Counted from the first letter of the stretch, positions 32,794 through 42,762 are shown. The stretch is 64,000 nucleotides of DNA from Corynebacterium marinum DSM 44953 (GCF_000835165.1 NZ_CP007790.1:1860001-1924000); one strand, 5' to 3'. Numbers and translations are program-made. The notes: generated by a model from the sequence alone, not told the origin.

Positions 32794-33213
32794 ATGCCAC
32801 CCTTGTCGTCCGGTGCGCCGAAGCTCGGCGCACGCAACACCCGTCAACGCACTGCGGTGATCAACGTCCTCTCCGAGATCGACACCTTCGCCTCGGCCAA
32901 GGAGATCCACCGCGAGCTGGAGGGCCGGGAGATGCAGGTCGGACTGACCACGGTCTACCGCACCCTGCAGTCGCTGGCCGAGCTCCACGCCGTCGACGTC
33001 CTGCACATGGCCTCCGGCGAGACCCTCTACCGCCAGTGCGTCTCCCCGCACCACCACCACCACCTGGTGTGCACGAAGTGCGGCCGCACCGAGGAGATCG
33101 ACGGCGGACCCGTCGAAGCCTGGGCGCAGGCTGTGGCGAAGCAGAACAACTTCCAGCTCACGGGCCACGACGCCGAGATCTACGGCGTCTGCGCCAGGTG
33201 CTCGGCCGCCTAA
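32794..33213 (+). CDS. zur: Zinc uptake regulator Zur (Fur family)
   Basis: The 139-residue Fur-type repressor senses Zn(II) and represses zinc uptake genes. The DNA-binding half has RNTRQRTAVINVLSEI and VGLTTVYRTLQSLAE. The metal half has SPHHHHHLVCTKCG (regulatory His, structural CxxC) and a second pair CARC near the end. ATG at 32794 is preferred, with aggaagagg 6 bases upstream; ATG at 32788 would overlap that RBS. It overlaps the convergent MbfA-like gene by 4 bases, so antisense interference at the 3' ends is possible. Confidence 0.92.
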   Translation: MPPLSSGAPKLGARNTRQRTAVINVLSEIDTFASAKEIHRELEGREMQVGLTTVYRTLQSLAELHAVDVLHMASGETLYRQCVSPHHHHHLVCTKCGRTEEIDGGPVEAWAQAVAKQNNFQLTGHDAEIYGVCARCSAA

Positions 33214-34298
33214 CCCACCGCGGTCCCGAAGGCCATGCCCAGCAGGTACGTGATCGCTGCGGCGCCCAGCCCGATCGTCAGCTGACGGATCGCCCTGGTC
33301 CACGGCGGCTTGCCGGAAAGTACGCCCACCACGCCGCCGGTGAACATCAACGCCACCGAGACCAGCGCCAGCGCGATGGCCGCGCCCAGCACTGGGGACG
33401 CCCCGAAGAGGAACGGGACGATCGGGATGAGCGCGCCGCCCGCGAAGAAGAGGAAACTCGATCCCGCGGCGGTCCACGGCGACCCGACGACCTCACTCGG
33501 GCTGTCCCAGGTGTCGATCCCGCCGGGGCTGTCCTCGCGTTCCAGGCCGATCGCCTGCTCCAGCGCCATCCGGGAGAACTCCGCCTGCGCCTTGCCGGCG
33601 GCCTCCTTCTCCCCCATCCCCCGGGCCCGGTAGACCAGGGCGAGCTCGTTGGCGTTGACGTCCAGCGCGGGCAGCAGCGTGTGCGCCTTGGGGTGCGGGG
33701 TGGAGGCCTCGAGCAGCTCCTTCTGCGAGCTGACCGAGACGTACTCCCCCGCCGCCATGGACAACGCGCCCGCCAGCAGGCCGGAGACGCCCGTGAGCAA
33801 GATCAGGTTCGAGGACACGCCCGAACCCATGATGCCGACCACCAGCGCCAGGTTGGACACCAGACCGTCGTTGGCGCCGAACACCGCGGCCCGGAAGCTG
33901 CCCGACATCCGCTCCCGGCCCCGCGCCGCCAGCCCGCGCACGACCTCCGCGTGGATCCGCTCGTCGGCGGCGATCTGCGAGGACGCGTCCTCGTCCTTGA
34001 CATAGGGGTTGCGGGACTCCGCCGTCTGCATGAGCGCCAGGGTGAACACCGAGCCGAAACGCCTCGCCATGAACCCCATGAAGCGGGTGTTCAGGTCGGG
34101 CTGGCGCGGGAAACCGACGTACTCCCCCAGCTTCTCGCGCCAGAACGCCTCGTGGCGGGCCTCGGAATCGGCCAGCGCCAGGAGGATCTCGCGTTCCTCT
34201 CCGTGCTTCTTCCGGGCGAGCTCACGGTAGAGCGCGGCCTCGGCGCGCTCGTTGGCCAGGTAACGACGCCACCGGTTGATCTGTGCTCTGGTAGGCAC
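33210..34298 (-). CDS. MbfA-like fusion of ferritin-like domain and VIT1/CCC1 transporter
   Basis: The 362-residue protein has an N-terminal rubrerythrin-like four-helix domain with E..ExxH-type ligands (NERAEAALY, DSEARHEAFW, TAESRNP, DERIHAEVV). A C-terminal VIT1 domain of about five membrane spans follows (FGANDGLVSNLALVVG, MAAGEYVSVSSQKEL). Proteins of this type export iron or manganese with the ferritin-like domain as sensor or collector (known for MbfA). GTG at 34298 has GAGGAG 5 bases upstream. It is convergent with zur. Confidence 0.85.
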   Translation of the reverse strand: MPTRAQINRWRRYLANERAEAALYRELARKKHGEEREILLALADSEARHEAFWREKLGEYVGFPRQPDLNTRFMGFMARRFGSVFTLALMQTAESRNPYVKDEDASSQIAADERIHAEVVRGLAARGRERMSGSFRAAVFGANDGLVSNLALVVGIMGSGVSSNLILLTGVSGLLAGALSMAAGEYVSVSSQKELLEASTPHPKAHTLLPALDVNANELALVYRARGMGEKEAAGKAQAEFSRMALEQAIGLEREDSPGGIDTWDSPSEVVGSPWTAAGSSFLFFAGGALIPIVPFLFGASPVLGAAIALALVSVALMFTGGVVGVLSGKPPWTRAIRQLTIGLGAAAITYLLGMAFGTAVG

Positions 34299-34312
34299 TG
34301 TTCTCCTCTGAA

Positions 34313-35071
34313 CTAACTCTTGGTACCACCAAAACGGCGGTCACGTGAAGCGTACTCCAGGACGGCGTCGAAAAGATCCTGGGGAGTGAAGTCCGGGAAC
34401 AGTTTCTCCTGGTAGACCATCTCCGCGTACGCCGAATGCCACGGCAGGAAATTCGACGTCCGCTTCTCCCCCGAGGGCCGCAGGAACAGATCGACGTCCG
34501 GCATGTCCGGCTCGTCGAGGAACTGCGCGAAAGTCCTCTCCGTGATCTGCTCCGGACGCAGCTGCCCGGCGGCGGCGCGGCGGGCGACCTCCCGGGCGGC
34601 GTCGACAAGCTCGGCCCGGCCGCCGTAGTTCACGCACATGGCCAGGGTCATGCGCGTGTTGTCCCGCGTCAGCTCCTCGGCCGTCTCCAGCTCCTTGATC
34701 ACGGTGCGCCACAGCCGCGGGCGGCGGCCCACCCAGCGGACCCGCACGCCCTTCTCGTTGAGCACGTCCCGCTGACGGCGCAGCACATCCCGGTTGAAGC
34801 CCATGAGGAAACGCACCTCATCCGTGGACCGGCGCCAGTTCTCCGTGGAGAAGGCGTAGGCCGACAGGTACGGCACGCCGAGCGCCAGGCAGGCGTCGAC
34901 GACATCCATGAGCACCGCCTCGCCCCGCTTGTGGCCCTCCGTGCGCTTGAGGCCGCGCTCCTGCGCCCACCGGCCGTTGCCGTCCATCACCAGGGCGATA
35001 TGGCGCGGAATGAACTGGGCTGGGATGTCGGGCGGGGTGAGTGCTGCGGCGTTGTCGTTCACGCAGACCAT
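34313..35071 (-). CDS. uppS: Isoprenyl transferase (undecaprenyl/decaprenyl diphosphate synthase)
   Basis: A cis-prenyltransferase of 252 residues making long-chain polyprenyl diphosphates, the lipid carrier for wall and glycan synthesis. Motifs: [13 protein letters not shown] (catalytic Asp), [28 protein letters not shown] and the substrate-binding [14 protein letters not shown]. The glycan locus in this window would depend on this carrier. It lies just after recO on the same strand. A GTG four codons inside could also be the start. Confidence 0.95.
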   Translation of the reverse strand: MVCVNDNAAALTPPDIPAQFIPRHIALVMDGNGRWAQERGLKRTEGHKRGEAVLMDVVDACLALGVPYLSAYAFSTENWRRSTDEVRFLMGFNRDVLRRQRDVLNEKGVRVRWVGRRPRLWRTVIKELETAEELTRDNTRMTLAMCVNYGGRAELVDAAREVARRAAAGQLRPEQITERTFAQFLDEPDMPDVDLFLRPSGEKRTSNFLPWHSAYAEMVYQEKLFPDFTPQDLFDAVLEYASRDRRFGGTKS

Positions 35072-35087
35072 TGTGCCACCCGGCCTC

Positions 35088-35837
35088 TCAGGTCTGGTCC
35101 ATCACGCCCAGGCTGGTGACCTTCTGCTCCAGGTGCCACTGCAGATGCGCCCTGGTCATCCGGTGCGCGACGGCGCTGAGGTGCTGCCCCTCCCCCGATT
35201 CCACCGCCTCCAGGGCCGCCGGCCAGTGCGCGTGCGCCAGCAGCCACATCAGGTGCAGCGCCTCCTCCGGCACCTCCGCCGACCCCGGCGGCCGGCACCT
35301 CACGCACGCCGCCCCGCCCACCGCGGGATGAAACGCGTGGTGCGGACCGGGAGCCTGGCACTGCGCGCAGTCGAAGAGGCTCGGCGCCCAGCCCGCATGC
35401 GCCATCGCCTGCAGGAGGAACGCGTCCAGGACCACGGTCGGGTGCTCCGTCGTCTGCATCCGCGCGAGCGTCTCCGCCAGATGGTCGAAGAGCCACGGGT
35501 CGCCGTCGTGCGCGGTGCCCGCCAGCCGCTCAGCCGATTCCAGCGCGGCGCAGGCGGCGGTGTAGCGCCCGTAGTCGTCGATGATGCCCGAGCCGAAATA
35601 GGCCACCGTGTCCGCCCCCGTGATCGACTCCAGATTGCGCCCCGGATACAGCTGCACGTCCACGTCCACGAACAGCTGCAGGCGCGAGCCGAACCTGCTC
35701 TTGGAGCGCCGCACCCCCTTCGCGACGCCCCGTTTCACCCCGTTCCCCCGCGTCAACAGGACGATGATGCGGTCGGCCTCGCCGAAGTCGTAGGTCCGCA
35801 CCACCAGGGCCCGGTCCCGGTACGACTCCTTACGCAT
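35088..35837 (-). CDS. recO: DNA repair protein RecO
   Basis: The 249-residue protein has an N-terminal OB fold ([29 protein letters not shown]) and a C-terminal helical domain with a Cys4-type site (CAQC... CVRC around residues 188-210). RecO helps load RecA onto SSB-coated gaps and anneals strands. It is placed between uppS and era as in other corynebacteria, with 6 bases between the recO start and the era stop. No clear RBS is seen before the ATG at 35837. Confidence 0.93.
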   Translation of the reverse strand: MRKESYRDRALVVRTYDFGEADRIIVLLTRGNGVKRGVAKGVRRSKSRFGSRLQLFVDVDVQLYPGRNLESITGADTVAYFGSGIIDDYGRYTAACAALESAERLAGTAHDGDPWLFDHLAETLARMQTTEHPTVVLDAFLLQAMAHAGWAPSLFDCAQCQAPGPHHAFHPAVGGAACVRCRPPGSAEVPEEALHLMWLLAHAHWPAALEAVESGEGQHLSAVAHRMTRAHLQWHLEQKVTSLGVMDQT

Positions 35838-35843
35838 GGCCAG

Positions 35844-36764
35844 CTAGAAGCCCAACCGGCCCAGGGACTTCGGGTCCGACTGCCAGTCCTTGAGCACCTT
35901 GATGCGCAGATCCAGGTACACGTTGCGCCCCATCAGTTTGATGATCTCCTGGCGGGAATTGTGGATGATCCGGCCCAGACGGCGTCCGTCCTTGCCCCTG
36001 ATGATCGACTTCTGCCCCTCGCGCTCCACGTAGATGATCGCGTGGACGTCCAGGCAGTCCGGCCGATCCCCGCTGGGCAGGATCTCGTCGACCTCGACGG
36101 CCACCGAGTGCGGCAGCTCATCCTTCAGGCCCTCGAGCGCGGCCTCGCGGATCAGCTCCGAGATACGGGTGTTGTTGTCGTCGTCCGTCACATGGTCGTC
36201 CGGGTAGAACTTCGGGCCCTCGGGCAGCAGAGACGCCATGACGTCGATGAGCACGTCGACCTGCGTCCCCTCCTCCGCGGACACCGGAACCACCTCAGCA
36301 TCGCCGCCCAGCAGCTCATGCAGGGCCATCAGCTGCGCCCCGACCTGGTCCTTGGACACCTTGTCCAGCTTGGTCACGATGCCCAGGATCGGCGTGTTCG
36401 GCACCACCTTGCGCACGTTCTCCAGGATCCACCGGTCGCCCGGCCCGATCTTCTCGTCCGCCGGGACAGTGAAACCGATGAGGTCCACATCCGCGTAGGT
36501 GTCCTTGACGATCTCGTTGAGCCGCTCGCCCAGCAGCGTCCGCGGCTTATGCAGACCGGGCGTGTCCACCACGATGATCTGCGCATCCGCGCGGTGCACA
36601 ATGCCGCGGATCGGGTGACGGGTGGTCTCCGGCTGGTTCGCCGTGATCGCGATCTTCTCGCCCACCAGCGCATTGGTGAGCGTCGACTTACCCGTGTTCG
36701 GGCGGCCGACAAAGCTGACGAAGCCGGAGCGGAAGCCCTCCGGGGTGTCCGTGAAACTGCTGAT
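35844..36764 (-). CDS. era: GTPase Era, apparent ATC start codon
   Basis: Ribosome-assembly GTPase that binds the 3' end of 16S rRNA. The 306-residue product has G1 GRPNTGKST, G3 DTPG, G4 TKLD and a C-terminal KH domain (IRGKDGRRLGRI). Between the upstream in-frame TAG and the G1 motif there is no ATG, GTG or TTG. AGGAG (36771-36775) lies 6 bases before an in-frame ATC at 36764, exactly where a start is expected, and the codons after it match the usual Era N-terminus. The first in-frame GTG lies after G1 and would give a non-functional protein. Confidence 0.9.
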   Translation of the reverse strand: MSSFTDTPEGFRSGFVSFVGRPNTGKSTLTNALVGEKIAITANQPETTRHPIRGIVHRADAQIIVVDTPGLHKPRTLLGERLNEIVKDTYADVDLIGFTVPADEKIGPGDRWILENVRKVVPNTPILGIVTKLDKVSKDQVGAQLMALHELLGGDAEVVPVSAEEGTQVDVLIDVMASLLPEGPKFYPDDHVTDDDNNTRISELIREAALEGLKDELPHSVAVEVDEILPSGDRPDCLDVHAIIYVEREGQKSIIRGKDGRRLGRIIHNSRQEIIKLMGRNVYLDLRIKVLKDWQSDPKSLGRLGF

Positions 36765-36862
36765 GTGTGACTCCTAGGTCGGTGTTTTAGTTTCATGGTA
36801 GTCCTGCGCGGGGCGATGCCCAAAGGTTTCGCTCCCGCGCCGCCACCTTCCTCCCGGCGGAT

Positions 36863-36955
36863 CCCGCGAGGAGGACTCCGCGATGACCCCGCACTCCCGG
36901 TCGAACCCCGCGAGGAGTCGGGGACAACGGGTCCTCGCGGAGTCCTCCTCGCAGG
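36863..36955 (+). repeat. Nested palindromic repeat, copy C
   Basis: Outer arms 36863-36883 and 36935-36955 pair over 21 bases with one mismatch, the longest stem of the family. Inner arm 36905-36918 pairs imperfectly with 36931-36943. It lies in the 345-base divergent interval between era and the next gene. Nothing else was recognised there. Confidence 0.8.
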
Positions 36956-37109
36956 GTCTGGGCTGGGGCAACCACCGCTACCCCGCAACGCCCCCGGTCT
37001 GCAGGCACACCGGGCGCCGTCTGTGGACAACCGCATGCCATCCACAGGCACGGGCGCCCCGGATCCTTCCGAGCTTCCACCGAACCCGGGACGACGGGAC
37101 ACTGAACCC

Positions 37110-38060
37110 ATGGAGAACTGGCCCAGAAAATTCGAACTCATTGAAATCAGGAAGAAATCACACACGGACCAGGAATTCTGGGCTGACCAGGGGCGGTACT
37201 ACCATCTGACGGCGGAGATCGCCGTCGCCCGGGAGAAGTTCGACGGGCTCGAGTCCTGGGAGCGCAGCCTCGCCTTATGCACGTCTGTGGGGTTGACCGT
37301 GGACCGCGCGGTAGTCGCCGGACGGGCCGCCGCGCAGTTGTGGGGCATCAAGGTTCTCACCTGGGACCGCACCGTAGAACTCATGCACACCGACGGAAAA
37401 CAGGCCGGCGCAGCAGGGACGTGGCCACCCAACGTCCACCACCGACGTTGCAACCTGCGCAGCGACGAAGTCCACGAGGAACATGGTCTCCGGGTCACCC
37501 TGGCCACCCGGACGCTACGCGACATCGCCGCCCACCATGGTGTCCTGGAAGGCCTGGTGGCCATTGACAACGCGCGGTCACAATGGCCGCACCTGACCGA
37601 GGAGTACCTGCGCAAGGAACTGGTGGAGGGGGCGCGCTTCAACGGTATCGGCAACGTCCGGGAGGCCATAGCCCTGTCAGTGCCGAATGCGGCAAGCCCA
37701 CTAGAGACGAAAGCACGGTACCTGATCGTCACCTCCGAGCTTCCCGGTGTCAGGACGATCGAGACGCAGGCCCAGATCAGTCGCGGACCTGACGCCGGGC
37801 ACTTCGACGTGGACCTGCTCATCAACGGCTGGCTGGTCATTGAGTTGGACGGTCGCTTCAAACTGGACGGGACCACCTTCGGGAAGACGGACGCGGCACT
37901 CAGGGCGGAACGCAACCGGGAGGTCTTCATCCAGAACACCGGCAGGCGTTTCATCCGGGCCGGCTGGGAGCATCTGGAACCTCAGTCCGACGGGGAGATC
38001 CCGCTTCTCACCATGATTGCCGATGCCTTGCGCACCCACATCGTCCCCGCCGCCTCCTGA
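37110..38060 (+). CDS. AbiEi/DUF559-like protein with PD-(D/E)xK-type C-terminus
   Basis: The product has 316 residues. The N-terminal two thirds resemble AbiEi-type antitoxin-like proteins (VAGRAAAQLWGI, GLRVTLATRTLRDIA). The C-terminal part has FDVDLLINGWLVIELDGRF followed by ERNREVFIQNTGRRFIRAGW, the D-x(n)-E-x-D layout of DUF559/Vsr-like nucleases. No partner toxin gene is adjacent. It is a single gene framed by repeat copies C and D, and looks inserted between era and pdxY. The start ATG has no RBS; GACACT just upstream may be a leaderless -10. Confidence 0.65.
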   Translation: MENWPRKFELIEIRKKSHTDQEFWADQGRYYHLTAEIAVAREKFDGLESWERSLALCTSVGLTVDRAVVAGRAAAQLWGIKVLTWDRTVELMHTDGKQAGAAGTWPPNVHHRRCNLRSDEVHEEHGLRVTLATRTLRDIAAHHGVLEGLVAIDNARSQWPHLTEEYLRKELVEGARFNGIGNVREAIALSVPNAASPLETKARYLIVTSELPGVRTIETQAQISRGPDAGHFDVDLLINGWLVIELDGRFKLDGTTFGKTDAALRAERNREVFIQNTGRRFIRAGWEHLEPQSDGEIPLLTMIADALRTHIVPAAS

Positions 38061-38069
38061 CCCCGGAGA

Positions 38070-38168
38070 CACCCCGCGATCAGGAACCTGCGTGCACTGC
38101 ACTGCCACGGCTGAACCCCGCGATGAGTCCCAGAACAGGCCTCGTCGCGGGGTCCTCTTCGCGGGGTG
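38070..38168 (+). repeat. Nested palindromic repeat, copy D
   Basis: Outer arms 38070-38085 (caccccgcgatcagga) and 38153-38168 match at 14 of 16 positions. Inner arms 38115-38127 and 38141-38153 match at 12 of 13 around a 13-base loop. It begins 9 bases after the DUF559-like gene stop and ends 20 bases before the convergent pdxY stop. Confidence 0.8.
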
Positions 38169-38187
38169 TGGCCTCGAGCAGCCTGAC

Positions 38188-39051
38188 CTACCGCACCTGC
38201 TCCACCGCGAACTGCATGCGCGGGTTGGCGTAGGCGTCCTGGGATTCCACGAGCAGCAGCTCGCGGGAGTCGGCCTGGTAGGTGTTCTCCACGAGGTCGA
38301 AGACGGAGGAGGCGGTGCGGGCCAGGGCGTCGGCGGCGTCACCGGTGGAGACGTAGTGGCCGGTGAACAGGGCGGCGGTGACGTCGCCGGAGCCGTTGCG
38401 CTTGAAGGGCAGGTAGGGGGTCTTCACCAGCCAGGCGCCGGAGTCGTTGACGGCGAGCATCTCGATGGTGCCCTCCTCACGCTCGGGGCGCTCGAGGGAG
38501 GTGACCAGGACGGTGGAGGGCCCCATGTCGCGGGCGGCGTCGACGGCGTCGAGGGTGGAGGCGAGGTCGGAGGCGTCGCGGCCGGTGAGGAAGCCCAGCT
38601 CGAACTGGTTGGGGGTGATGATGTCGGACACGGGCACGACGCGGTCGCGCAGCAGCGGCGGGATGGAGTCCCCGACGTGGCAGCCGGACTTCGCGTTGCC
38701 CATGACCGGGTCGCAGGCGTACACGGCGTTGGGGTTGGCGGCCTTGACGCGGGCGACGGCGTCGATGATCACGTCGGCGATGTCGGAGCCGCCCTGGTAG
38801 CCGGAGAGGACGGCGTCGACGCGCGAGAGGGCGCCGCGTTCCTCAATGCCTTTGATGACCTCGGCGACGTCCGCTGCCGGGATCATCGGGCCGCGCCAGG
38901 CGCCGTAGCCGGTGTGGTTGGAGTAGTTGACGGTGTACACCGGCCACACCTCGTGGCCCAGGCGCTGGAGCGGGAAGACGGCGGCGGAGTTGCCGACATG
39001 GCCGTAGGCCACGGAGGACTGAATGGAGAGGATGTTCACCCGGATAATCAT
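38188..39051 (-). CDS. pdxY: Pyridoxal kinase PdxY
   Basis: A ribokinase-fold enzyme of 287 residues that phosphorylates pyridoxal for PLP salvage. Seen: NILSIQSSVAYGHVGNSAAVFPLQ at the N-terminus, ACDPVMG, SDIITPNQFELGFLTG and the anion-hole/catalytic motif NGSGD. PLP is used by the aminotransferase and C-S lyase encoded elsewhere in the window. ATG at 39051 is accepted. It may follow the CBS-protein gene in one transcript (25 bases apart). Confidence 0.92.
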   Translation of the reverse strand: MIIRVNILSIQSSVAYGHVGNSAAVFPLQRLGHEVWPVYTVNYSNHTGYGAWRGPMIPAADVAEVIKGIEERGALSRVDAVLSGYQGGSDIADVIIDAVARVKAANPNAVYACDPVMGNAKSGCHVGDSIPPLLRDRVVPVSDIITPNQFELGFLTGRDASDLASTLDAVDAARDMGPSTVLVTSLERPEREEGTIEMLAVNDSGAWLVKTPYLPFKRNGSGDVTAALFTGHYVSTGDAADALARTASSVFDLVENTYQADSRELLLVESQDAYANPRMQFAVEQVR

Positions 39052-39076
39052 GCCCTCCGACTGTCTCCCAGAGCAA

Positions 39077-40405
39077 TCAGCCCTCTTCGTCGGTCTGGCC
39101 CGCTTCGGGGAGCACCTCCACCAGCACGGAGCGCACGCGCACGCGGCCGCGGCGGTCCCGGCCGCCCTCGGCGGTCAGCCGCAGGCCGGAGGTTTCCACG
39201 GTGGAACCGGGCAAGGGGACGCGGCCGATCTCGAAGCCGATGAGGCCGGCGACGGATTCGACCTGTTCGCCGATCTCCTCGGAGAAGTCGATGTCGATGT
39301 CGAGGTCCTCGTGGATCTCGTCGGCGAGGTCCTCCAGGGAGAGGCGGGAGACGACCCGGTAGGAGCGGTCGTCGATACGCTCGACGGGGGCGATCTCGCT
39401 GACGTCGTACTCGTCGGCGATCTCACCGACGATCTCCTCGAGGATGTCCTCCAGGGTGATCAGGCCAGCGATGCCGCCGTACTCGTCGACGAGCATGGCC
39501 ATGTGGGTGTGGTCGCGCTGCATCTCGTGGAGCAGCTCGTCGAGGTTCTTGGACTCGGGCACGAAGGTCGCGGGGCGCATGACCTCGGCGACGGAGACGG
39601 AGGAGCCGCCGTCGGTGAGGTGGTAGGTGTGCCGGACGAGGTCCTTGATGTAGACGATGCCGACGATGTCGTCGATGTTCTCCCCGACGACGGGCACCCG
39701 CGAGTGGCCGGAGCGCACGCACAGGGTGGTGGCCTGGCCGGCGTGCTTGTCCGCTTCGATCCAGATCATCTCGGTGCGCGGCACCATGACCTGGCGGGCG
39801 GTGGTGGAGGCCAGGTCGAAGACGGACTGGATCATGCGGCGCTCCTCCACCTCCACGATGCCGTGCTCCTGGGCGATGTCGACCATCTCCCGCAGCTCGA
39901 CCTCGGTGGCGTAGGGGCCGTGGCGGAAACCGGCGCCCGGGGCGATGAGGTTGCCCACCCAGATGAGCAGGCGCGAGACCGGGCCGAGCACGAACGCCAC
40001 GGACTGCAGCACGATGCCCGAGCGCAGTGAGATGGAGTAGGGGTTCTTGCGGCCCATGGTGCGGGCGAACACGCCGATGACGGCGTAGCTGATCACCGTC
40101 ACCGCGACAATCGCCAGGGTGATGGCCCACAGGTCGGAGGCGATGTACTCCCGGGCCAGGGCGGCGGCGAAGACGGCGGCGGTGGCGTCGAGGAGCGTCT
40201 TCAGCAGGATGAGCAGGTTGATGTGGTCGGCGCGCCGGTCCAGCACCTCCAGCAGCGGGCGGGCCCCGGCGACGTCGTCCTTGACCATGGCCTCCACCCG
40301 CGCCCGCGAGATGGAGCTGACCGCCGACTCGACGGTGCCCAGCAGGCCGGACAGGGCCAGGGCGAGGACGGTGACCGTGCCCAGCCAGACGACGTCGATG
40401 TCCAT
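39077..40405 (-). CDS. Hemolysin-family membrane protein with CBS pair (CNNM/CorC type)
   Basis: The 442-residue protein has a DUF21 transmembrane domain (residues 1-150, with three or four spans), a CBS-domain pair (about 200-340, [39 protein letters not shown]) and a C-terminal CorC/HlyC FAD-like domain. These proteins are linked to Mg2+/Co2+ efflux; the hemolysin name is historical. It shares one base with the ybeY stop, so the two are translationally coupled. Confidence 0.9.
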   Translation of the reverse strand: MDIDVVWLGTVTVLALALSGLLGTVESAVSSISRARVEAMVKDDVAGARPLLEVLDRRADHINLLILLKTLLDATAAVFAAALAREYIASDLWAITLAIVAVTVISYAVIGVFARTMGRKNPYSISLRSGIVLQSVAFVLGPVSRLLIWVGNLIAPGAGFRHGPYATEVELREMVDIAQEHGIVEVEERRMIQSVFDLASTTARQVMVPRTEMIWIEADKHAGQATTLCVRSGHSRVPVVGENIDDIVGIVYIKDLVRHTYHLTDGGSSVSVAEVMRPATFVPESKNLDELLHEMQRDHTHMAMLVDEYGGIAGLITLEDILEEIVGEIADEYDVSEIAPVERIDDRSYRVVSRLSLEDLADEIHEDLDIDIDFSEEIGEQVESVAGLIGFEIGRVPLPGSTVETSGLRLTAEGGRDRRGRVRVRSVLVEVLPEAGQTDEEG

Positions 40406-41031
40406 TACTTGTCTCCGGTGGGCTTCCGGGCGGGTTCACCGATCGCGGGCAATCCGCCGCCCGGCACGATCTCGTCGAGGGCCTGGCGGTCGGCGGCCGA
40501 GGGGAACGCTTGCGCGCCGGCGGGCTTGGGCTGGTAGGTGATACCGCGCTTCTTGACGTCGTCGTACCAGTCCGCCAGCAGCTCATTCTGCAGGGCGAAC
40601 ATCTCCTTTTCCTCGGCGGGCGTGGCATGGTCGTAGCCCAGCAGGTGCAGGCACCCGTGGACGGTGAGCAGCGCCAGCTCGTGGTCGAGGCCGTGGCCGG
40701 CGGCGAGCGCCTGCTTCGCGGCGAACTCCGGGCACAGCACGATGTCGCCGAGCAGCGCCGGGCCGGGCTGTTTGGAGTCGGGGCGCCCGCCCAGGGCGGA
40801 GCCGGACCCGGGGGTGAGCTCGTCCATGGGGAAGGTCATCACGTCGGTGGCGCCCTCCAGGTCGAGCCAGCGTACGTGCAGGTCGGTGATGGTAGCCAGG
40901 TCCACGATGTGGATGGACGCCTCCGCGTCGGGGTGGATGTCCATCTCGCCGAGGGCGAAGGAGGCGACGTCGATGAGCATCTCCTCGTTCACGCCCTCGT
41001 GGCCGGATTCGTTGAAGACCTCGATGCTCAT
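40405..41031 (-). CDS. ybeY: Endoribonuclease YbeY
   Basis: A zinc-dependent RNase for 16S rRNA 3' maturation and ribosome quality control. The His triad is in [11 protein letters not shown] (about residues 123-133). The upstream [15 protein letters not shown] region ([15 protein letters not shown]) and DVMTFPMDE are present. The 208-residue length includes a C-terminal extension of about 50 residues beyond the usual fold. It overlaps phoH by 4 bases, the standard phoH-ybeY pair. Confidence 0.95.
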   Translation of the reverse strand: MSIEVFNESGHEGVNEEMLIDVASFALGEMDIHPDAEASIHIVDLATITDLHVRWLDLEGATDVMTFPMDELTPGSGSALGGRPDSKQPGPALLGDIVLCPEFAAKQALAAGHGLDHELALLTVHGCLHLLGYDHATPAEEKEMFALQNELLADWYDDVKKRGITYQPKPAGAQAFPSAADRQALDEIVPGGGLPAIGEPARKPTGDK

Positions 41032-41996
41032 TGCTGGATGTTCTCCTCGTAGGAGTCGTAGGCGTCGACGATGCGGCCGACGAGCGAGTGGCGGACGACG
41101 TCCTTGCTGGACAGTTCCGCGAAGTGGATGCCCTCCACCCCGCGGAGGATGTGGCGCACCAGGCGCAGGCCGGACTTCTGGCCGGTGGGCAGGTCGACCT
41201 GGGTGATGTCGCCGGTGACCACCATCTTCGAGCCGAAGCCCAGGCGGGTGAGGAACATCTTCATCTGCGCGGGGGTGGTGTTCTGCGCCTCGTCGAGGAT
41301 GACGAAGGCGTCGTTGAGCGTGCGGCCGCGCATGTAGGCCAGGGGTGCGACCTCGATGACGCCGGCCTCCATGAGCTTGGGGATCATCTCCGGGTCGAGC
41401 ATGTCCCGCAGCGCGTCGTAGAGCGGGCGCAGGTACGGGTCGATCTTGTCGCTGAGGGTGCCGGGCAGGAAGCCGAGCTTCTCTCCGGCCTCCACCGCCG
41501 GGCGGGTGAGGATGATGCGGCTGACCTGCTTCGACTGCAACGCCTGCACCGCCTTCGCCACCGCCAGGTAGGTCTTGCCGGAGCCGGCGGGGCCGATGCC
41601 GAAGATGACGGTGTGGTCGTCGATCGCGTCGACGTACTCCTTCTGCCCCAGCGTCTTCGGGCGGATGGTGCGCCCGCGCCGGGAGACGATGTCGCTGGCC
41701 AGCACCTCGGAGACCGACTGCGGCGCCTCCACCGTGACGATCGAGACGGCCTGCTTCACCGAATCCGGCGAAATGACGTGCCCACGGCGCGCGATCGACT
41801 CGATTTCCTCGATCACCTTCACGGCGCGCGCGACCTCGTGGTCGGGGCCGGTGACCCGGATGACGTGCCCGCGGGCGTGGAAGTCCGCGTCGATCAGGTT
41901 GTCCAGGACCCGCAGGTTCTCGTCGTTGATGCCGAGCACCGCCTGGGCGTGGGCCGAGTCGACCTCGACTTTCCTCGTGATGACCTCAGATGTCAC
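41028..41996 (-). CDS. phoH: PhoH-like ATPase
   Basis: The 322-residue P-loop protein has an N-terminal KH-like region ([22 protein letters not shown]), Walker [14 protein letters not shown], Walker [11 protein letters not shown] and the sensor-like [10 protein letters not shown]. It works with YbeY in RNA metabolism by association; the exact reaction is unclear. GTG at 41996 is the best start I can see (GGAG 3 bases upstream); an upstream open frame overlaps rsmE. The start remains uncertain by some residues. Confidence 0.9.
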   Translation of the reverse strand: MTSEVITRKVEVDSAHAQAVLGINDENLRVLDNLIDADFHARGHVIRVTGPDHEVARAVKVIEEIESIARRGHVISPDSVKQAVSIVTVEAPQSVSEVLASDIVSRRGRTIRPKTLGQKEYVDAIDDHTVIFGIGPAGSGKTYLAVAKAVQALQSKQVSRIILTRPAVEAGEKLGFLPGTLSDKIDPYLRPLYDALRDMLDPEMIPKLMEAGVIEVAPLAYMRGRTLNDAFVILDEAQNTTPAQMKMFLTRLGFGSKMVVTGDITQVDLPTGQKSGLRLVRHILRGVEGIHFAELSSKDVVRHSLVGRIVDAYDSYEENIQQ

Positions 41997-42039
41997 GGAC
42001 TCCGGCGCCTGCTTTCTTGTCGTGATGTTTGATGGAACT

Positions 42040-42762
42040 CTACCAGCGCCCGGTGAGCACGCCGATGGCCGACAGCGCCACCATCGCGGCGCTCGCGGTG
42101 CGCAGCACCTCCGGCCCCAGCCGCACGGCCCGGGCGCCCGCATCCGTCAGGCGTTGCAGCTCCGCCGGGCCGATGCCGCCCTCGGGTCCGACGATGAGCA
42201 CGATCTCATCCGCATCCAGGTCGATCTCGCGCAGCGGGACGGCGGAATCCTCGTGCAGGACCAGCGCCGTCTTGCCCGCGATGAGCTCCGCGAGCTGCGC
42301 CGTGGTCACCGGCTCGTGGATCTGCGGGATGCGCGTGCGCCGGGACTGCTTCGCCGCGGCGAGTGCCGTAGCCTCCCACTTCGCCACACCCTTCGCAGCC
42401 TTCGGGCCGGCCCACCTGGCCACGCACCGCTCCGCCTGCCAGGGCACGATCGCATCCGCCCCGGCCTGCGTGGCCAGGTCGACGGCCAGCTCGGAGCGCT
42501 CCGCCTTCGGCAACGCCTGCACCACCGTCACCGCCGGCCGCGGCTGCTTGTCGACGCCCCCTTCCTCCACCTCCCCGCTCAACTCGTCCTTGCCGCGCGT
42601 GGCGGTGACGAGGACGCGGGCGAAGGAACCGAGGCCGTCGATGAGCATGATGCGCTCGCCGGCCTGGATGCGTTTCACGGACACCGCATGGCGGCCCTCC
42701 GCGCCGTCGAGGACGACCGGGCCGTCGAAGGGGCCGGGATGGACGAAGACGGGAAGGCTCAT
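42040..42762 (-). CDS. rsmE: 16S rRNA m3U1498 methyltransferase RsmE
   Basis: A SPOUT-class methyltransferase of 240 residues, using SAM to methylate U1498 of 16S rRNA. The PUA-like N-terminus ([19 protein letters not shown]) and the knot motif [14 protein letters not shown] with [13 protein letters not shown] near the C-terminus are clear. It overlaps the dnaJ stop by 4 bases, as is usual for dnaJ-rsmE in Gram-positive bacteria. It should be co-expressed with the heat-shock genes upstream. Confidence 0.95.
   Translation of the reverse strand: MSLPVFVHPGPFDGPVVLDGAEGRHAVSVKRIQAGERIMLIDGLGSFARVLVTATRGKDELSGEVEEGGVDKQPRPAVTVVQALPKAERSELAVDLATQAGADAIVPWQAERCVARWAGPKAAKGVAKWEATALAAAKQSRRTRIPQIHEPVTTAQLAELIAGKTALVLHEDSAVPLREIDLDADEIVLIVGPEGGIGPAELQRLTDAGARAVRLGPEVLRTASAAMVALSAIGVLTGRW

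Noticed and set aside
36374..37165. Alternative era start from an ATG near 36790 on the minus strand
   Set aside because: That ATG is in a different frame from the GTPase motifs; its frame gives an Arg/Ser-rich shadow product.
21816..38168. Integron attC sites flanking gene cassettes
   Set aside because: The single-gene-between-hairpins layout is similar, but the conserved RYYYAAC and GTTRRRY boxes are not at the ends and no integron integrase is in the window.
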